Assembly (NCBI GenBank): GCA_030539175.1
Contig: JAUNSN010000006.1
Coordinates: 1 to 43,849, forward strand
Source of the DNA: a bacterium
GTDB taxonomy: Bacteria > Bacillota_I > Bacilli_A > RF39 > UBA660
Length of the DNA stretch: 43,849 nt
Reading direction: 5' to 3'
Shown: positions 1-8,553 of the stretch, one piece after another
Numbering within the stretch: the stretch's first letter is position 1
Layout of the letters: the number at the start of each line of letters is the position of its first letter
Made by a program: the position numbers and the translations under genes
The notes under the pieces: generated by a model
Seen by the model: the letters and a program-made list of their open reading frames with translations, nothing else
Database searches by the model: none
Told to the model about the DNA's origin: nothing

Positions 1-149
1 GTTGTTAGACTATTAGGGGTGTCTTGTTTATCTGTTTTTATAAACAAAGAATATGTTGTACCTAGTAGACTAAGAGTTATAAATATACCTAATACTATTA
101 CAATAATAACTTTTTTACTTTTTAATACTTTTGTTATTCTACTTTTCAT
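1..149 (-). CDS. Membrane-anchored surface protein, N-terminal part (runs off window)
   Basis: The frame stays open from an ATG at 149 to the window edge, giving 49 codons. A GGTGG ribosome binding site lies just upstream. The peptide starts with a short basic stretch, then a hydrophobic segment at about residues 14-30 ending in LLGTTYSLF. This resembles the signal-anchor/cleavage region of the TasA/camelysin-like proteins elsewhere in this window (GSTFAWYTW near 13100, GATMAWFTW near 40370). The rest lies outside the window, so function cannot be assigned. Its start overlaps the 3' end of the small frameshifted ORF at 139-272, suggesting translational coupling if that ORF is intact in other strains. 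Confidence 0.6.
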   Translation of the reverse strand, partial: MKSRITKVLKSKKVIIVIVLGIFITLSLLGTTYSLFIKTDKQDTPNSLT

Positions 150-272
150 GGCTTACCACCACGAAAACATCATGAGCATACTCGCCCATAATACACAAAC
201 CAACATTTTCATTGTCTCTTAAACTGTTATATTTTAAAGAATGCTCGCCCCGTATTCACTTGCAGTTAACAT
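139..272 (-). pseudogene. Small ORF broken by a one-base shift in a G run
   Basis: An AGGAG ribosome binding site eight bases before an ATG at 272 starts a peptide (MLTASEYG) that stops after 12 codons. One extra G in the GGGG run (+ strand CCCC 248-251) would keep the frame open to a TAG at 139-141. The resulting protein would be 44 residues, containing NENVGLCIMGEYAHDVFVVV. Its end overlaps the start of the next gene by 11 bases, as real neighbours often do. I do not recognise the family. It may be a true frameshift, an assembly error in a homopolymer, or programmed slippage. Confidence 0.35.
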
Positions 273-301
273 ACTATCATCTCCTATCATTAACTAATAT
301 A

Positions 302-324
302 AGAGTACCATAAAATGGTACTCT
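302..324. terminator. Perfect hairpin downstream of the gloB-like gene
   Basis: A perfect 10-bp stem (AGAGTACCAT / ATGGTACTCT) with a three-base loop lies in the gap after the minus-strand gloB-like gene and small ORF. The run of T after it is weak in the minus direction. Termination is therefore likely from position and stem quality rather than certain. Confidence 0.5.
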
Positions 325-327
325 AAA

Positions 328-465
328 TCAAGATATTTTTTTACTTATATTCAACTTTACATTATAAAATGCTCCATTATTTCTTAAAGCTTTAGAGTCA
401 TCTATTGCTTGATACATAACACTATTTATTTTATCATGTAAAGTACTTATTATTTTTAAATTCAT
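328..465 (-). CDS. Possible small protein (45 aa) overlapping the gloB-like 3' end
   Basis: An ATG at 465 opens a 45-residue frame (starting MNLKIISTLHDK, ending NISKKIS) that overlaps the last 32 bases of the upstream hydrolase gene and stops just before the hairpin at 302-324. There is no convincing ribosome binding site and I recognise no family. Its position between a gene end and a hairpin makes it worth listing, but it may be a chance frame. Confidence 0.25.
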   Translation of the reverse strand: MNLKIISTLHDKINSVMYQAIDDSKALRNNGAFYNVKLNISKKIS

Positions 466-958
466 TTTCCAAAGTACTAGTTTCACCATGACCAGGATAT
501 ATTGTTATATCTTTATTATATTCTTTTATATTTTTAATACTTTTAAGCATTTCATTATAATTACCTGTTGGGAGATCACATCTGCCTATTTCTTCTTTGA
601 ATAAAAAGTCACCAGTAAACATTATTTTATCTTCTACAAAGTAATAGGTTAGGGAATCTGATGTATGCCCTTTAGTAAGAATAACGTTAAATTTAAATGG
701 ATCAATGACTTTTTCCCCTTCTTTTAGGTTAGAAGAATCATATACTTTGATATTGTAGTGATTTACTAACTCATCTAATGCTCCGACATGATCAAAGTGA
801 TGATGAGTTAGTAAAACGGCAAGTATTTCTTTATTTTTAAGTTTTTCTTTTATAAGGAGATAATCATCTCCTGGATCAATGATTAAAACTTTATTATCTT
901 TTTCTATTATGTAACAATTAGTTTGTAAATTACCAACAATTATTGTTTTAACTTTCAT
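434..958 (-). CDS. MBL-fold hydrolase (hydroxyacylglutathione hydrolase-like)
   Basis: This 174-residue protein is a compact metallo-beta-lactamase-fold hydrolase of the YcbL/GloB-like type, expected to be cytoplasmic with two zinc ions. The metal motif HxHxDH is clear (H52, H54, D56, H57). Further ligands are H98 in KGHTSDS, D117 in FTGD and H157 in PGHGE. The family hydrolyses thioesters such as S-lactoylglutathione or related thiol adducts. A low-GC Bacillota cell may lack glutathione, so the true substrate is unknown. It is shorter than classical GloB (about 250 residues) because the C-terminal substrate-binding domain is absent. It follows smpB by seven bases on the same strand. Confidence 0.85.
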   Translation of the reverse strand: MKVKTIIVGNLQTNCYIIEKDNKVLIIDPGDDYLLIKEKLKNKEILAVLLTHHHFDHVGALDELVNHYNIKVYDSSNLKEGEKVIDPFKFNVILTKGHTSDSLTYYFVEDKIMFTGDFLFKEEIGRCDLPTGNYNEMLKSIKNIKEYNKDITIYPGHGETSTLENEFKNNKYFT

Positions 959-965
959 ATTTCAC

Positions 966-1403
966 CTACCTGTATTTAATGGTTTTATCCATTTCTCTTT
1001 TGATATCTCTTTCTTTTATGGCCTGTCTTTTATCATAATCTTTTTTACCTTTAGCTATACCTAATAATACTTTGGCATATTGTTTTTTAAAATATATTTT
1101 TAATGGTATTAGTGTATAACCTTGTAAAGTTAATTTATTATTTAACTTTAGTATTTCCTTTTTGTTTAAAAGCAATTTCCTAGTTCTAGTTTCTTGATGA
1201 TTAAAGAAAGAAGCATTATCATACTTAGAAATATGCATATTAAGTAAATATACTTCCATATTTTTAATAATGGCATAGCTATCTTTTATATTACACTTAC
1301 CCATTCTAATTGATTTAATCTCTGTACCAACAAGTACTATCCCACATTCTATAGTATCTTCAATCAAATAATTATGTCTTGCTTGTCGATTTAATATTTC
1401 CAT
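966..1403 (-). CDS. smpB: SsrA-binding protein SmpB
   Basis: This 145-residue protein binds tmRNA and delivers it to stalled ribosomes for trans-translation. Family landmarks are the early NRQARHNYLIEDTIECGI segment, the GTEIKSIR motif, HISKYDNA and the basic tail KGKKDYDKRQAIKERD. Length is typical (about 150). It lies downstream of rnr and the CapA-like gene, matching the common Bacillota secG-rnr-smpB order in which RNase R and SmpB act together on mRNAs from stalled ribosomes. The tmRNA gene itself is not seen in the window. Confidence 0.96.
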   Translation of the reverse strand: MEILNRQARHNYLIEDTIECGIVLVGTEIKSIRMGKCNIKDSYAIIKNMEVYLLNMHISKYDNASFFNHQETRTRKLLLNKKEILKLNNKLTLQGYTLIPLKIYFKKQYAKVLLGIAKGKKDYDKRQAIKERDIKREMDKTIKYR

Positions 1404-1412
1404 GATACCTCC

Positions 1413-2606
1413 TTACGAAAGAGCGGCAACTTTCATATCTTCATCATACATTTTGACTACTTTACTATATCTTTCGTAAATATCTTTATAATTTGATAGA
1501 TATTCTTCGGTTAATTGACTAAAAGGTATTACTTTGAAGTTGCGCCAATTTTTATAATAGTTGTATATTAATTCGTTATTAACGTTGTTAATAGTTATAG
1601 TAGTATTATCGTCTTTAATATCTTTGGTAATAGTTAGTGATGTCATTAGTCCGACCATCTTATTATAGTTATCATCTTGATATTGAGCAGATATCATATT
1701 ACCTAAAGAATAAATTACTAAGGTATCGTCTATCCATGTTACTGGTTCGACGACATGAGGATGGTGGCCAATTATTATATCAACGCCCAAATCTGCTAAA
1801 TATTGCGCTTGTTGTTTTTGTTTAGCAGTTGGAGTATTAGTATACTCTTCTCCCCAGTGCATAGAAACAATAACTACATCCACTTTGTCTTTAACTGCCT
1901 CTATATCTTCTTTGGCAGTCGCATCATCATAGACATTTACTAAATAATCTTTACCACTAGGTATTGGTATTCCATTAGTACCGAATGTATAAGCTAAAAA
2001 AGCATATTTTATATTGTTTTTTTCATAAACATTTACTTTTTCTCTATCTTCTTTAGAACAATACGAACCAGCAGTCACAACATTTTCTTGCTTACTCCAA
2101 TATTCACATGAATTAAGAACCGCTTGTTCTCCTCTATCCATAGTATGATTAGTTGCTAGACTTACCATGTTAAATCCAGCATCAATCATAGCATCCCCTA
2201 CTTCATATGGAGAATTAAAAGTTGGATAATCAGATACTCCAATTTCTGTTCCCCCAAGAATTGTTTCTTGGTTATAAAATGCTAAGTCATATTTACTAAT
2301 TATTGGTTTTAATAAGGCAATTTGTCCAGTAAAGTCATACTTTCCATCTTTGTATGCATCTTTATATACAGAACTATGAATTAAAGCATCACCGACCATA
2401 ATCATGTTCAAACTATAGGTTTTATCTTCTTTAATTTCTTCTTCTTTAGTTTCATCATTAGCAATACTTTTTTCATCTTTGGTTGGTATTGGTTGATTAA
2501 CAGTTGCATAAATAAACGCTACGACAATTATGACAATAATCGTTAAAATTCCAAAGATGGTTAATACATCTTTATCTTTTTTGTTTTTTCTTTTTGTAGC
2601 CATCAT
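1413..2606 (-). CDS. CapA-family (PGA_cap) metallophosphoesterase-like membrane protein
   Basis: This 397-residue protein has a basic N-terminus, one transmembrane segment at about residues 14-34, an acidic linker, then a PGA_cap domain facing outside. Family landmarks are MVGDALIHSSVY near residue 70, NHTMDRG near 155, MHWGEEY near 250 and GHHPHVVEPV near 280. CapA/PgsA proteins take part in poly-gamma-glutamate synthesis or anchoring, but no capB/capC partners are here, so the substrate is unknown. The start is ATG-ATG with a GGGAG site. It overlaps the 3' end of rnr by 35 bases and sits inside the secG-rnr-smpB cluster. Confidence 0.85.
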   Translation of the reverse strand: MMATKRKNKKDKDVLTIFGILTIIVIIVVAFIYATVNQPIPTKDEKSIANDETKEEEIKEDKTYSLNMIMVGDALIHSSVYKDAYKDGKYDFTGQIALLKPIISKYDLAFYNQETILGGTEIGVSDYPTFNSPYEVGDAMIDAGFNMVSLATNHTMDRGEQAVLNSCEYWSKQENVVTAGSYCSKEDREKVNVYEKNNIKYAFLAYTFGTNGIPIPSGKDYLVNVYDDATAKEDIEAVKDKVDVVIVSMHWGEEYTNTPTAKQKQQAQYLADLGVDIIIGHHPHVVEPVTWIDDTLVIYSLGNMISAQYQDDNYNKMVGLMTSLTITKDIKDDNTTITINNVNNELIYNYYKNWRNFKVIPFSQLTEEYLSNYKDIYERYSKVVKMYDEDMKVAALS

Positions 2607-4788
2607 TTTCTCCCTTTCTTTCTTCTACTTTATAATCTATTGCCATAAAATCTACTTCTCCTAAATCAGGATTAGTACCTACTACTCGAATTCTTATTGG
2701 TTGACCTGTTTGATACATTATTTTATTTGATTTACTAGTTAAAATTTTTCTTTTCTTATCAAATGATAATCCTGGCAAATTCTTAATACTAATTAAACCA
2801 TCAACCGTATTAGGTAAAGTAACAAACATTCCAAATGGAGCAATATCACTAATATAACCATCAAATTCTTGATTTATAAATTGCGTCATATATCTGGCTT
2901 TCATAATATCTTCAACATCTCTTTCACAAGATTCTGATGCTCTTTCTCTTTCTGATGCAACAAGAGCAGTTGCTTCTAAATTTCTTTTGAGAATCTCTAA
3001 TTCTTCTTTCGATAAATCATCTATTTTATTATTTTTAATAGACAACATTGTTTTAATAGTTCGATGAACTAATAAGTCAGCAAGTCTTCTTATAGGGGAA
3101 GTAAAATGACAATAATTATCTTGTCCTAATCCAAAATGGCCAATATTATCAGTACTATATTTCGCTTTAGCTTGACATCTTATTAAAAGATGACTCAATA
3201 CAGTCTCTCCTGGAAGACCAACTAATTGGTTAGAAATATTTTGCAAAGTAAGTGATGATACTGGTTGATTAGGATTAAAACTAATATCAATTCCTGAATT
3301 GAGTAACATAGCAATAAATTCTTCTAATCTTTTTTGATTAGGTACATCATGTACTCGGTGAATTAATGGAAAGCCATTACTAGTCGCATAAGTATCAACA
3401 TATACATTAGCTGCAACCATAAATGTTTCAATCATCTTTTCACCAAAGCCTCTGATTCTTGTAGTTATATCTACTACATCACCATACTGATCTAGTTCAA
3501 TTTTACATTCATCATCAGCAAATTCAATAAAACCATTATCAAGCATTTTCTTTCTTAATAATTTACATACTTCCGCCATTAATTTTAAATCACCAATATA
3601 ATCTTCGTATCCTTCAACTTCTTGCCCTTGCTCAATTATTTTATTAACACTAGTGTAGTCCATTTTTATATTTGAGTGAATAATTGACTCATAAACTTCA
3701 AATGGACGTGATGGGTTATCATTAGTCATATTTAATACATTTCCATTTTCATCTATTTCTAGAAAAACTGATAGAGCTAGTCGATCAACATTAGGATTCA
3801 AAGAGCAAATTCCATTTGATAACTTGGGAGGAAATTGAGGAGTTACGGTATCAAGTAGATAAACACTAGTACCTCTGATATTCGCTTCAACATCTAACGG
3901 TGATCCTTGTTTAACATAGTGAGTAACATCAGCAATATGAACCCCGAGAAGATAATGGTTATTAGGTAATTTTTCAATTGATATGGCATCATCAATATCT
4001 TTGGTATCTTTACCATCGATTGTAAAGATTACTTTATCACGCAAATCTAATCTACCAGCAATATCTTTTTCATTCAAGCAATTTGGTAAGCTTGTTGCCT
4101 CATCCATGACACTTTTGGGAAAAGAAGTATTAAATTCGTACTTTAAAAGATGACTAACAAGAATTTTGTCTAATTCATTTTTAGCTTGAACTACTTCGGT
4201 TATTTCTCCGACTGTTTCATTGTTAACAGTTATATATTTTATTACAACTCGATCTCCATCTGTTGCACCTTTAGTTTTATCTTTAGCAATAAGAACATCT
4301 TTTGTTTTTCTATCAAATACTCTAACATAGCAATTTGATAGTGAGGTATAAACTTCCCCTATCATTTTTTGACTACTATGTGATAATACTTTTATTATTT
4401 TACCCACTATTTTACCAGAGGTACTAGGATGTATTATACCTTTAGAATCTTTGTAATATCTATCAAATGGTTCGACTAATACTGTATCAGCTTCTAAACA
4501 ATTACAAGTATCAGCAGCATTAACAAAGATATCATCATCAAGCCCTTCTACTTTAACAAATCCATTACCTGATGATGTTAAGTTAATTCGACCTTTAAGG
4601 GCAAATGTTACAATGTATTTATCTTTCTTTTTATTATATCTAAGTATTCCTTCATCTAATAATTGATTAATTATTTTGTTTAATTCTTCTGCTTCAACAT
4701 TGTTAAATTTTTCCATTAGATTCCCCATTGTAAATGACCTTTGATCATCTGGAGACTTATTTAAAATATTTATTATTTGTTCTTTCAT
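2572..4788 (-). CDS. rnr: Ribonuclease R
   Basis: This 738-residue 3'-to-5' exoribonuclease of the RNB/RNase II superfamily degrades structured RNA and works with trans-translation. Visible parts in order are an N-terminal winged-helix region, cold-shock-like OB folds, the RNB catalytic core with IDGKDTKDIDDAIS near residue 260 (metal-binding aspartates), and a C-terminal S1 domain (DGYISDIAPFGMFVTLPNTV), followed by a short basic tail. Length is slightly below B. subtilis RNase R. It follows secG by about 50 bases and leads into the CapA-like gene and smpB. Confidence 0.96.
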   Translation of the reverse strand: MKEQIINILNKSPDDQRSFTMGNLMEKFNNVEAEELNKIINQLLDEGILRYNKKKDKYIVTFALKGRINLTSSGNGFVKVEGLDDDIFVNAADTCNCLEADTVLVEPFDRYYKDSKGIIHPSTSGKIVGKIIKVLSHSSQKMIGEVYTSLSNCYVRVFDRKTKDVLIAKDKTKGATDGDRVVIKYITVNNETVGEITEVVQAKNELDKILVSHLLKYEFNTSFPKSVMDEATSLPNCLNEKDIAGRLDLRDKVIFTIDGKDTKDIDDAISIEKLPNNHYLLGVHIADVTHYVKQGSPLDVEANIRGTSVYLLDTVTPQFPPKLSNGICSLNPNVDRLALSVFLEIDENGNVLNMTNDNPSRPFEVYESIIHSNIKMDYTSVNKIIEQGQEVEGYEDYIGDLKLMAEVCKLLRKKMLDNGFIEFADDECKIELDQYGDVVDITTRIRGFGEKMIETFMVAANVYVDTYATSNGFPLIHRVHDVPNQKRLEEFIAMLLNSGIDISFNPNQPVSSLTLQNISNQLVGLPGETVLSHLLIRCQAKAKYSTDNIGHFGLGQDNYCHFTSPIRRLADLLVHRTIKTMLSIKNNKIDDLSKEELEILKRNLEATALVASERERASESCERDVEDIMKARYMTQFINQEFDGYISDIAPFGMFVTLPNTVDGLISIKNLPGLSFDKKRKILTSKSNKIMYQTGQPIRIRVVGTNPDLGEVDFMAIDYKVEERKGENDGYKKKKQKR

Positions 4789-4839
4789 TATTTACTTCCT
4801 TTCTGTTGCTAAATATATCAAAAAAACTTACGCCGTAAG

Positions 4840-5052
4840 TTAAAATGATAAAAATAAACAAATGATAAAAAATGCCATTCCTAAAAACATTGTTAATCTA
4901 GTTATGAACAATTCGCCACCACGTTCTTTTCTATTTAAGAATAAATCGCTTGTCCCGCCTTGAATTATTTGGGATGAGGCTTCAGCTTTATTACTTTGTA
5001 ATAATACTAAAATTATTAACATTATTGATATTATAATAACTATTGTTTCCAT
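4840..5052 (-). CDS. secG: Preprotein translocase subunit SecG
   Basis: This 70-residue protein has two membrane segments (about residues 2-20 and 49-68) separated by the SecG loop with SSQIIQGGTSDLFLNRKERGG. That is the family's glycine-rich central region. It is the small auxiliary subunit of SecYEG. A GAGGAGGG ribosome binding site precedes the ATG. It is first in the secG-rnr cluster common to Bacillota. Confidence 0.93.
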   Translation of the reverse strand: METIVIIISIMLIILVLLQSNKAEASSQIIQGGTSDLFLNRKERGGELFITRLTMFLGMAFFIICLFLSF

Positions 5053-5125
5053 GATATCCCTCCTCTTACTTCTTAATTATAGCATGGATTTTATAGCCAG
5101 GCAAATAGTTTTATTTTATTTTTAG

Positions 5126-5156
5126 AAAAAACAGTTCATATTATAATAAACTGTTT
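5126..5156 (-). terminator. Rho-independent terminator after the sigma-like gene pair
   Basis: An 8-bp stem (AAACAGTT 5129-5136 / AACTGTTT 5149-5156) read on the minus strand is followed by a run of six T. It lies about 75 bases downstream of the stop of the sigma-like gene ending at 5231. Confidence 0.7.
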
Positions 5157-5230
5157 GATTTTTGTCATTTAAAATTATATTTCTTGTTCAAGACATACAT
5201 AGAAAGGAAAATAGACAATAAACTATATTT

Positions 5231-6901
5231 TTAAGTTATTCCTTTGTGTTTTCTTCGGGAATTATTAAGCATTTCTTCGACCATTAAAAAAATATAATAA
5301 TAACTATTCACAACCATTTGTCTTCCTTCTGCAGGAAGTTTTTTTTGATGATGATATTGATCAATTACTTGATGATATATTGGTGGTAAAGACGCGACGC
5401 AAGCATCTATTTCTTCTTGTGTATAGCCAGAATTTTGCAAATAAGAAATTACAGTTAATCCAGTTTTTTCTTTTGCTCTTCGAAAATGGTTGCGTTTTTC
5501 AAATAATAAATTATCTAATTTAAGCATTATATTAATAATTGTTTCTAAATCGCTTACAAAATATATATCTGTTTTAGTATCAAGATTATTACCGTAACAC
5601 TTAACTAAAATATTTTGCTGATGCTTTGATAAGTTAGATATAGCACTTTGTAATTCTTCTTTGCTTATAAATTGACTATTATAGTGTTCTAAAAAATTAT
5701 TTGGAATACGTTTAGATTTTATAATTAAACGATAAGCTAAATTAGGATACATAAATAACATTAATTTTACTATACAATCATTTAATATTAACTTTCTTGA
5801 CTTGCCATCTGGTGATAATATTCCTAGCATTTCGCAAACTTCATCATTGGTTATAACTTTATTTGCTAATGCTTTTCTTATACCATTTTTAACATCTTCT
5901 CTATTAATAGTTATTCTTTTTGACGAGTTATCTGACTCTTGTTCTTTATTTTTGCGAGATAATCTCTTGCTCATATATCGAGCTAGTTCATCAATTGTAC
6001 TGGCAGTTGGTTTATCTATAACAGGTTCTATACTTCCATGTTTCTCTTGATAAAATTGTAATTTTTCACGAACAGATTTTAATACCAGTCTAATTTGTTC
6101 TTTACTTACATTAGTTATATCTCCTATATCTTTTAAAGTCATCTCTATTGATACATCAACACCTGCCATTAATCGTAGTGCTATAGCTTCACTAGGAGTT
6201 AAATTACTAAGTATTTTATATAAAGTCTTTCGCATCAAAGTGTTACAAACAATATCTTCAACAGGTGGTAAATTTTCATCAACAACGCAAGCTCCTAAGG
6301 TTATACCAGCATATGTGCCATTCGCGCCACTTATTTCAGCATCCAAGGATATCGGTTGAAGATTTTCTTTTTTTTGAAGAAAGAATAATTCTTCAATACT
6401 TATTTTTAATGCCGTCGCTAACTCCTTATTAGTTGGTTTTCTTTCTAATTTTTTAGTTAATTCAGTTTCTGCTTTATTCATCCGATAAATTTCTGCTTGG
6501 ACTTTTGGTGGTATTTTAATAAACAAATGATTATTTCTAATAATGCTTGTTTTAATCCAATAGCCAGCATAAGTGGAAAATTCTGTTCCTCTGTTAACAT
6601 CATACTTTTTAATTGCCGTTAGCAAACCAAGATTACCATTTTGAATAATATCAGTTTTATCTTCGTCATTTTCTAATTGACAAGCTAACTTATTAGCAAA
6701 AAAGATAACCAACTTAAGATTAGCCTCAGCTATTTTCTGTTCTAATTTATTTACTTCTTCTATATTTCCATTTTCTCTGGCAATATCTCTTTGATAAAAA
6801 AGAGCTTTTGTATCATCACCCTCATATAATGGTTTTTCTGGCAATACTTCTTCAAGATCCTTGAAATATTGGCCATCTCTATCTATATTATCATTATACA
6901 T
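5231..6901 (-). CDS. Sigma-70-like factor with long repeated C-terminal extension
   Basis: The start is placed at ATG 6901 because a GAAGGAA site precedes it; an upstream frame extension lacks one. The 556-residue protein has a sigma-70 region 2 (LKLVIFFANKLA, DIIQNGNLGLLTAIKKYDVNRGTEFSTYAGYWI), region 3 (KPTNKELATALKISIEEL) and a region 4-like segment (LTPSEAIALRL, TLKDIGDITNVSKEQIRL). About 230 unusual residues follow. This tail contains two related modules of the form EE(I/L)xxxxxxL, near ISKEELQSAISNLSKHQQN and YTQEEIDACVASLPPIYHQ. The gene at 6997-8361 has the same kind of tail. Normal group-1 or group-2 sigma factors end after region 4, so the extension is distinctive. Target promoters are unknown. 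It is probably co-transcribed with its paralogue 95 bases upstream. Confidence 0.8.
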   Translation of the reverse strand: MYNDNIDRDGQYFKDLEEVLPEKPLYEGDDTKALFYQRDIARENGNIEEVNKLEQKIAEANLKLVIFFANKLACQLENDEDKTDIIQNGNLGLLTAIKKYDVNRGTEFSTYAGYWIKTSIIRNNHLFIKIPPKVQAEIYRMNKAETELTKKLERKPTNKELATALKISIEELFFLQKKENLQPISLDAEISGANGTYAGITLGACVVDENLPPVEDIVCNTLMRKTLYKILSNLTPSEAIALRLMAGVDVSIEMTLKDIGDITNVSKEQIRLVLKSVREKLQFYQEKHGSIEPVIDKPTASTIDELARYMSKRLSRKNKEQESDNSSKRITINREDVKNGIRKALANKVITNDEVCEMLGILSPDGKSRKLILNDCIVKLMLFMYPNLAYRLIIKSKRIPNNFLEHYNSQFISKEELQSAISNLSKHQQNILVKCYGNNLDTKTDIYFVSDLETIINIMLKLDNLLFEKRNHFRRAKEKTGLTVISYLQNSGYTQEEIDACVASLPPIYHQVIDQYHHQKKLPAEGRQMVVNSYYYIFLMVEEMLNNSRRKHKGIT

Positions 6902-6996
6902 ATTATTTCCTTCTTTCTTTTTGTAAAGAACCATCTAACATTTTGAAATCTAATTATATTTTTTTATTTTAGTATTTTATAAATTATTTATTTTTA

Positions 6997-8361
6997 TTAA
7001 CTAAAATTGCTTTTTGATCGAGATAATCTTTGAGTCTTAGCATTTATATTGAGTTTTATAATAATATCACTAATTATTTTTATATCCTCTACTAAATAAA
7101 TAACTAATGCTTGGTTATAGTTTTCTCCATAATATTTACATAAATTCTCTTGATCCTTTTGACTTAACATAGATATCATTTCAAACACTTTTTCGTCGCT
7201 AATACCTTGTTCGTTATAATACTTAAATAGATCATTAGGTATATGGGGATAATTTATTTGTAACAATTCTTTATCGTTAGGATCTATCATGAATAAAAAC
7301 AATTTAGCATAAGCATCAGCTAGTATTACATTGGGATTGTATTGTTTACCTAATATAGCATTAACTTCATCTTTTGTTAAAACATTATCTAAATAAGCTT
7401 TATTTAAAGATGCCTCGACATAAGTTGTAGTGAACATTATTGTTCTTTTGTTATTTTTATTAACTCTAGCAGTTGCATATCGAGTAATATCGTGAATTCG
7501 TTTATTATAGTAAGAATCATCTTGGTTACTTAGTGTAGGTGAACCATCTAATATTATTTTGCTACATTTTTTTAACTTAGCTATTGCACTTGTGTATATT
7601 TGAAAAATTCTTTGTCTGCTTACTCCTAATAACTGACCTATCTCTTGATCAGTCAAATTGGGAAATTGCAATTTCAAATCAAGAACAACATGTTGTGATA
7701 GTGATATAGTTCGACTGATTGCTTGATTATTATATTTTTGTTGTAAATCTCTTGTAACAATATCTTCAACTGCTAATATGGTATCATCATAAATAGTATC
7801 ATTAAGAGTCAGTTCTGTTTCACTATGTAGTGGCTGATCTAATGATGTTATCTTCACATCAGCATCTTTTAATATATCAATAATATCCTCTACTTTCATT
7901 CCTAATTCTGTTGCTAATTCTTGATATGATAGCTTTCTTCCTAATTCAATTTGTCTTTTATAATGATATGCTACTACTCTACGAATTAACCATGTTCTAG
8001 CTTTGGGAACTCTAATAGTACCTTTTGGATTATCAATTATATATTTAATAATTTCACTTTCAATCCAATAGCTAGCATATGTCGAAAACATTGCTCCCCT
8101 TGTTATATCATATCCTTTAACTGCTCTCATTAAACCGATACAGCCAATTTGGTATAAATCTTCATTTGAACAAACGATATCTATGGCAAATTTATCAGCT
8201 ACTTTATAAACAAATTTCCAAACTAATCTTATATTTAGTTCTATTAACTTGCATTCTATTTGTTCTACTGTTTGAAAATCGCCTTGACATCTAGCATTAT
8301 CTCTTTCGTTAAATAAATTACTCATTTCTTGCTGTATTTGTTTTTTTCTTATACTTTCCAC
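6997..8361 (-). CDS. Sigma-70-like factor with C-terminal extension, paralogue of its neighbour
   Basis: This 454-residue protein starts at GTG 8361 behind GGTAGGGG. Region 2 is clear (IRLVWKFVYKVAD, DLYQIGCIGLMRAVKGYD, FSTYASYWIESEI). Region 3 follows (LSYQELATELGMKVEDI), then region 4 with a helix-turn-helix (LTDQEIGQLLGVSRQRIFQI). From about residue 285 it has an extension unrelated to ordinary sigma factors. It shares with the downstream paralogue the pattern LTKDEV-xx-ILG, IPNDLFKYYN, ISDEKVFEMISMLSQKDQENL and YYGEN. Expression is probably driven by the TTGACA/TAAAAT promoter at 8426-8454, which sits in an inverted repeat. The physiological role is not known. Confidence 0.82.
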   Translation of the reverse strand: MESIRKKQIQQEMSNLFNERDNARCQGDFQTVEQIECKLIELNIRLVWKFVYKVADKFAIDIVCSNEDLYQIGCIGLMRAVKGYDITRGAMFSTYASYWIESEIIKYIIDNPKGTIRVPKARTWLIRRVVAYHYKRQIELGRKLSYQELATELGMKVEDIIDILKDADVKITSLDQPLHSETELTLNDTIYDDTILAVEDIVTRDLQQKYNNQAISRTISLSQHVVLDLKLQFPNLTDQEIGQLLGVSRQRIFQIYTSAIAKLKKCSKIILDGSPTLSNQDDSYYNKRIHDITRYATARVNKNNKRTIMFTTTYVEASLNKAYLDNVLTKDEVNAILGKQYNPNVILADAYAKLFLFMIDPNDKELLQINYPHIPNDLFKYYNEQGISDEKVFEMISMLSQKDQENLCKYYGENYNQALVIYLVEDIKIISDIIIKLNINAKTQRLSRSKSNFS

Positions 8362-8393
8362 TATTCGACCCCTACCTTTTTTATTGGTGTATA

Positions 8394-8468
8394 TTTTGAT
8401 AAATACCCGCTTTTTGTTGGAGTGTATTTTAAACTATTTTATCAAAAATGTCAAGTTTTTGATAAAAT
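8394..8468. promoter_or_regulatory. Putative operator: perfect 13-bp inverted repeat plus a third half-site
   Basis: The arms ATTTTATCAAAAA (8436-8448) and TTTTTGATAAAAT (8456-8468) are perfect inverted repeats around a seven-base loop. A third TTTTGATAAAT element lies at 8394-8404, between promoter and gene. The -35 box TTGACA lies in the loop and the promoter spacer covers one arm. A dimeric repressor bound here would block RNA polymerase. The binding protein is unknown. Confidence 0.6.
8426..8454 (-). promoter_or_regulatory. Strong sigma-A-type promoter of the sigma-factor pair
   Basis: On the minus strand, TTGACA (8449-8454) is separated by exactly 17 bases from TAAAAT (8426-8431). It lies about 65 bases upstream of the GTG start at 8361. 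This is one of the best-matching promoters in the window. Confidence 0.8.
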
Positions 8469-8521
8469 GTGACTTTCTGATTGCCAATGTCTTATTACGT
8501 GTTAGTAATTTTGCTATATAA

Positions 8522-8553
8522 AAAACTAATGCTTTTTACTAAACATTAGTTTT
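8522..8553 (-). terminator. Terminator of the parE-PHP operon
   Basis: A 10-bp stem (AAAACTAATG 8522-8531 / CATTAGTTTT 8544-8553) is followed by T on the minus strand. The stop codon of the PHP gene lies in the loop. Confidence 0.65.

Noticed and set aside
19-222. Plus-strand frame of 67 codons at the left edge
   Set aside because: It has no ribosome binding site and is antisense to a minus-strand frame with one that encodes a signal-anchor sequence.
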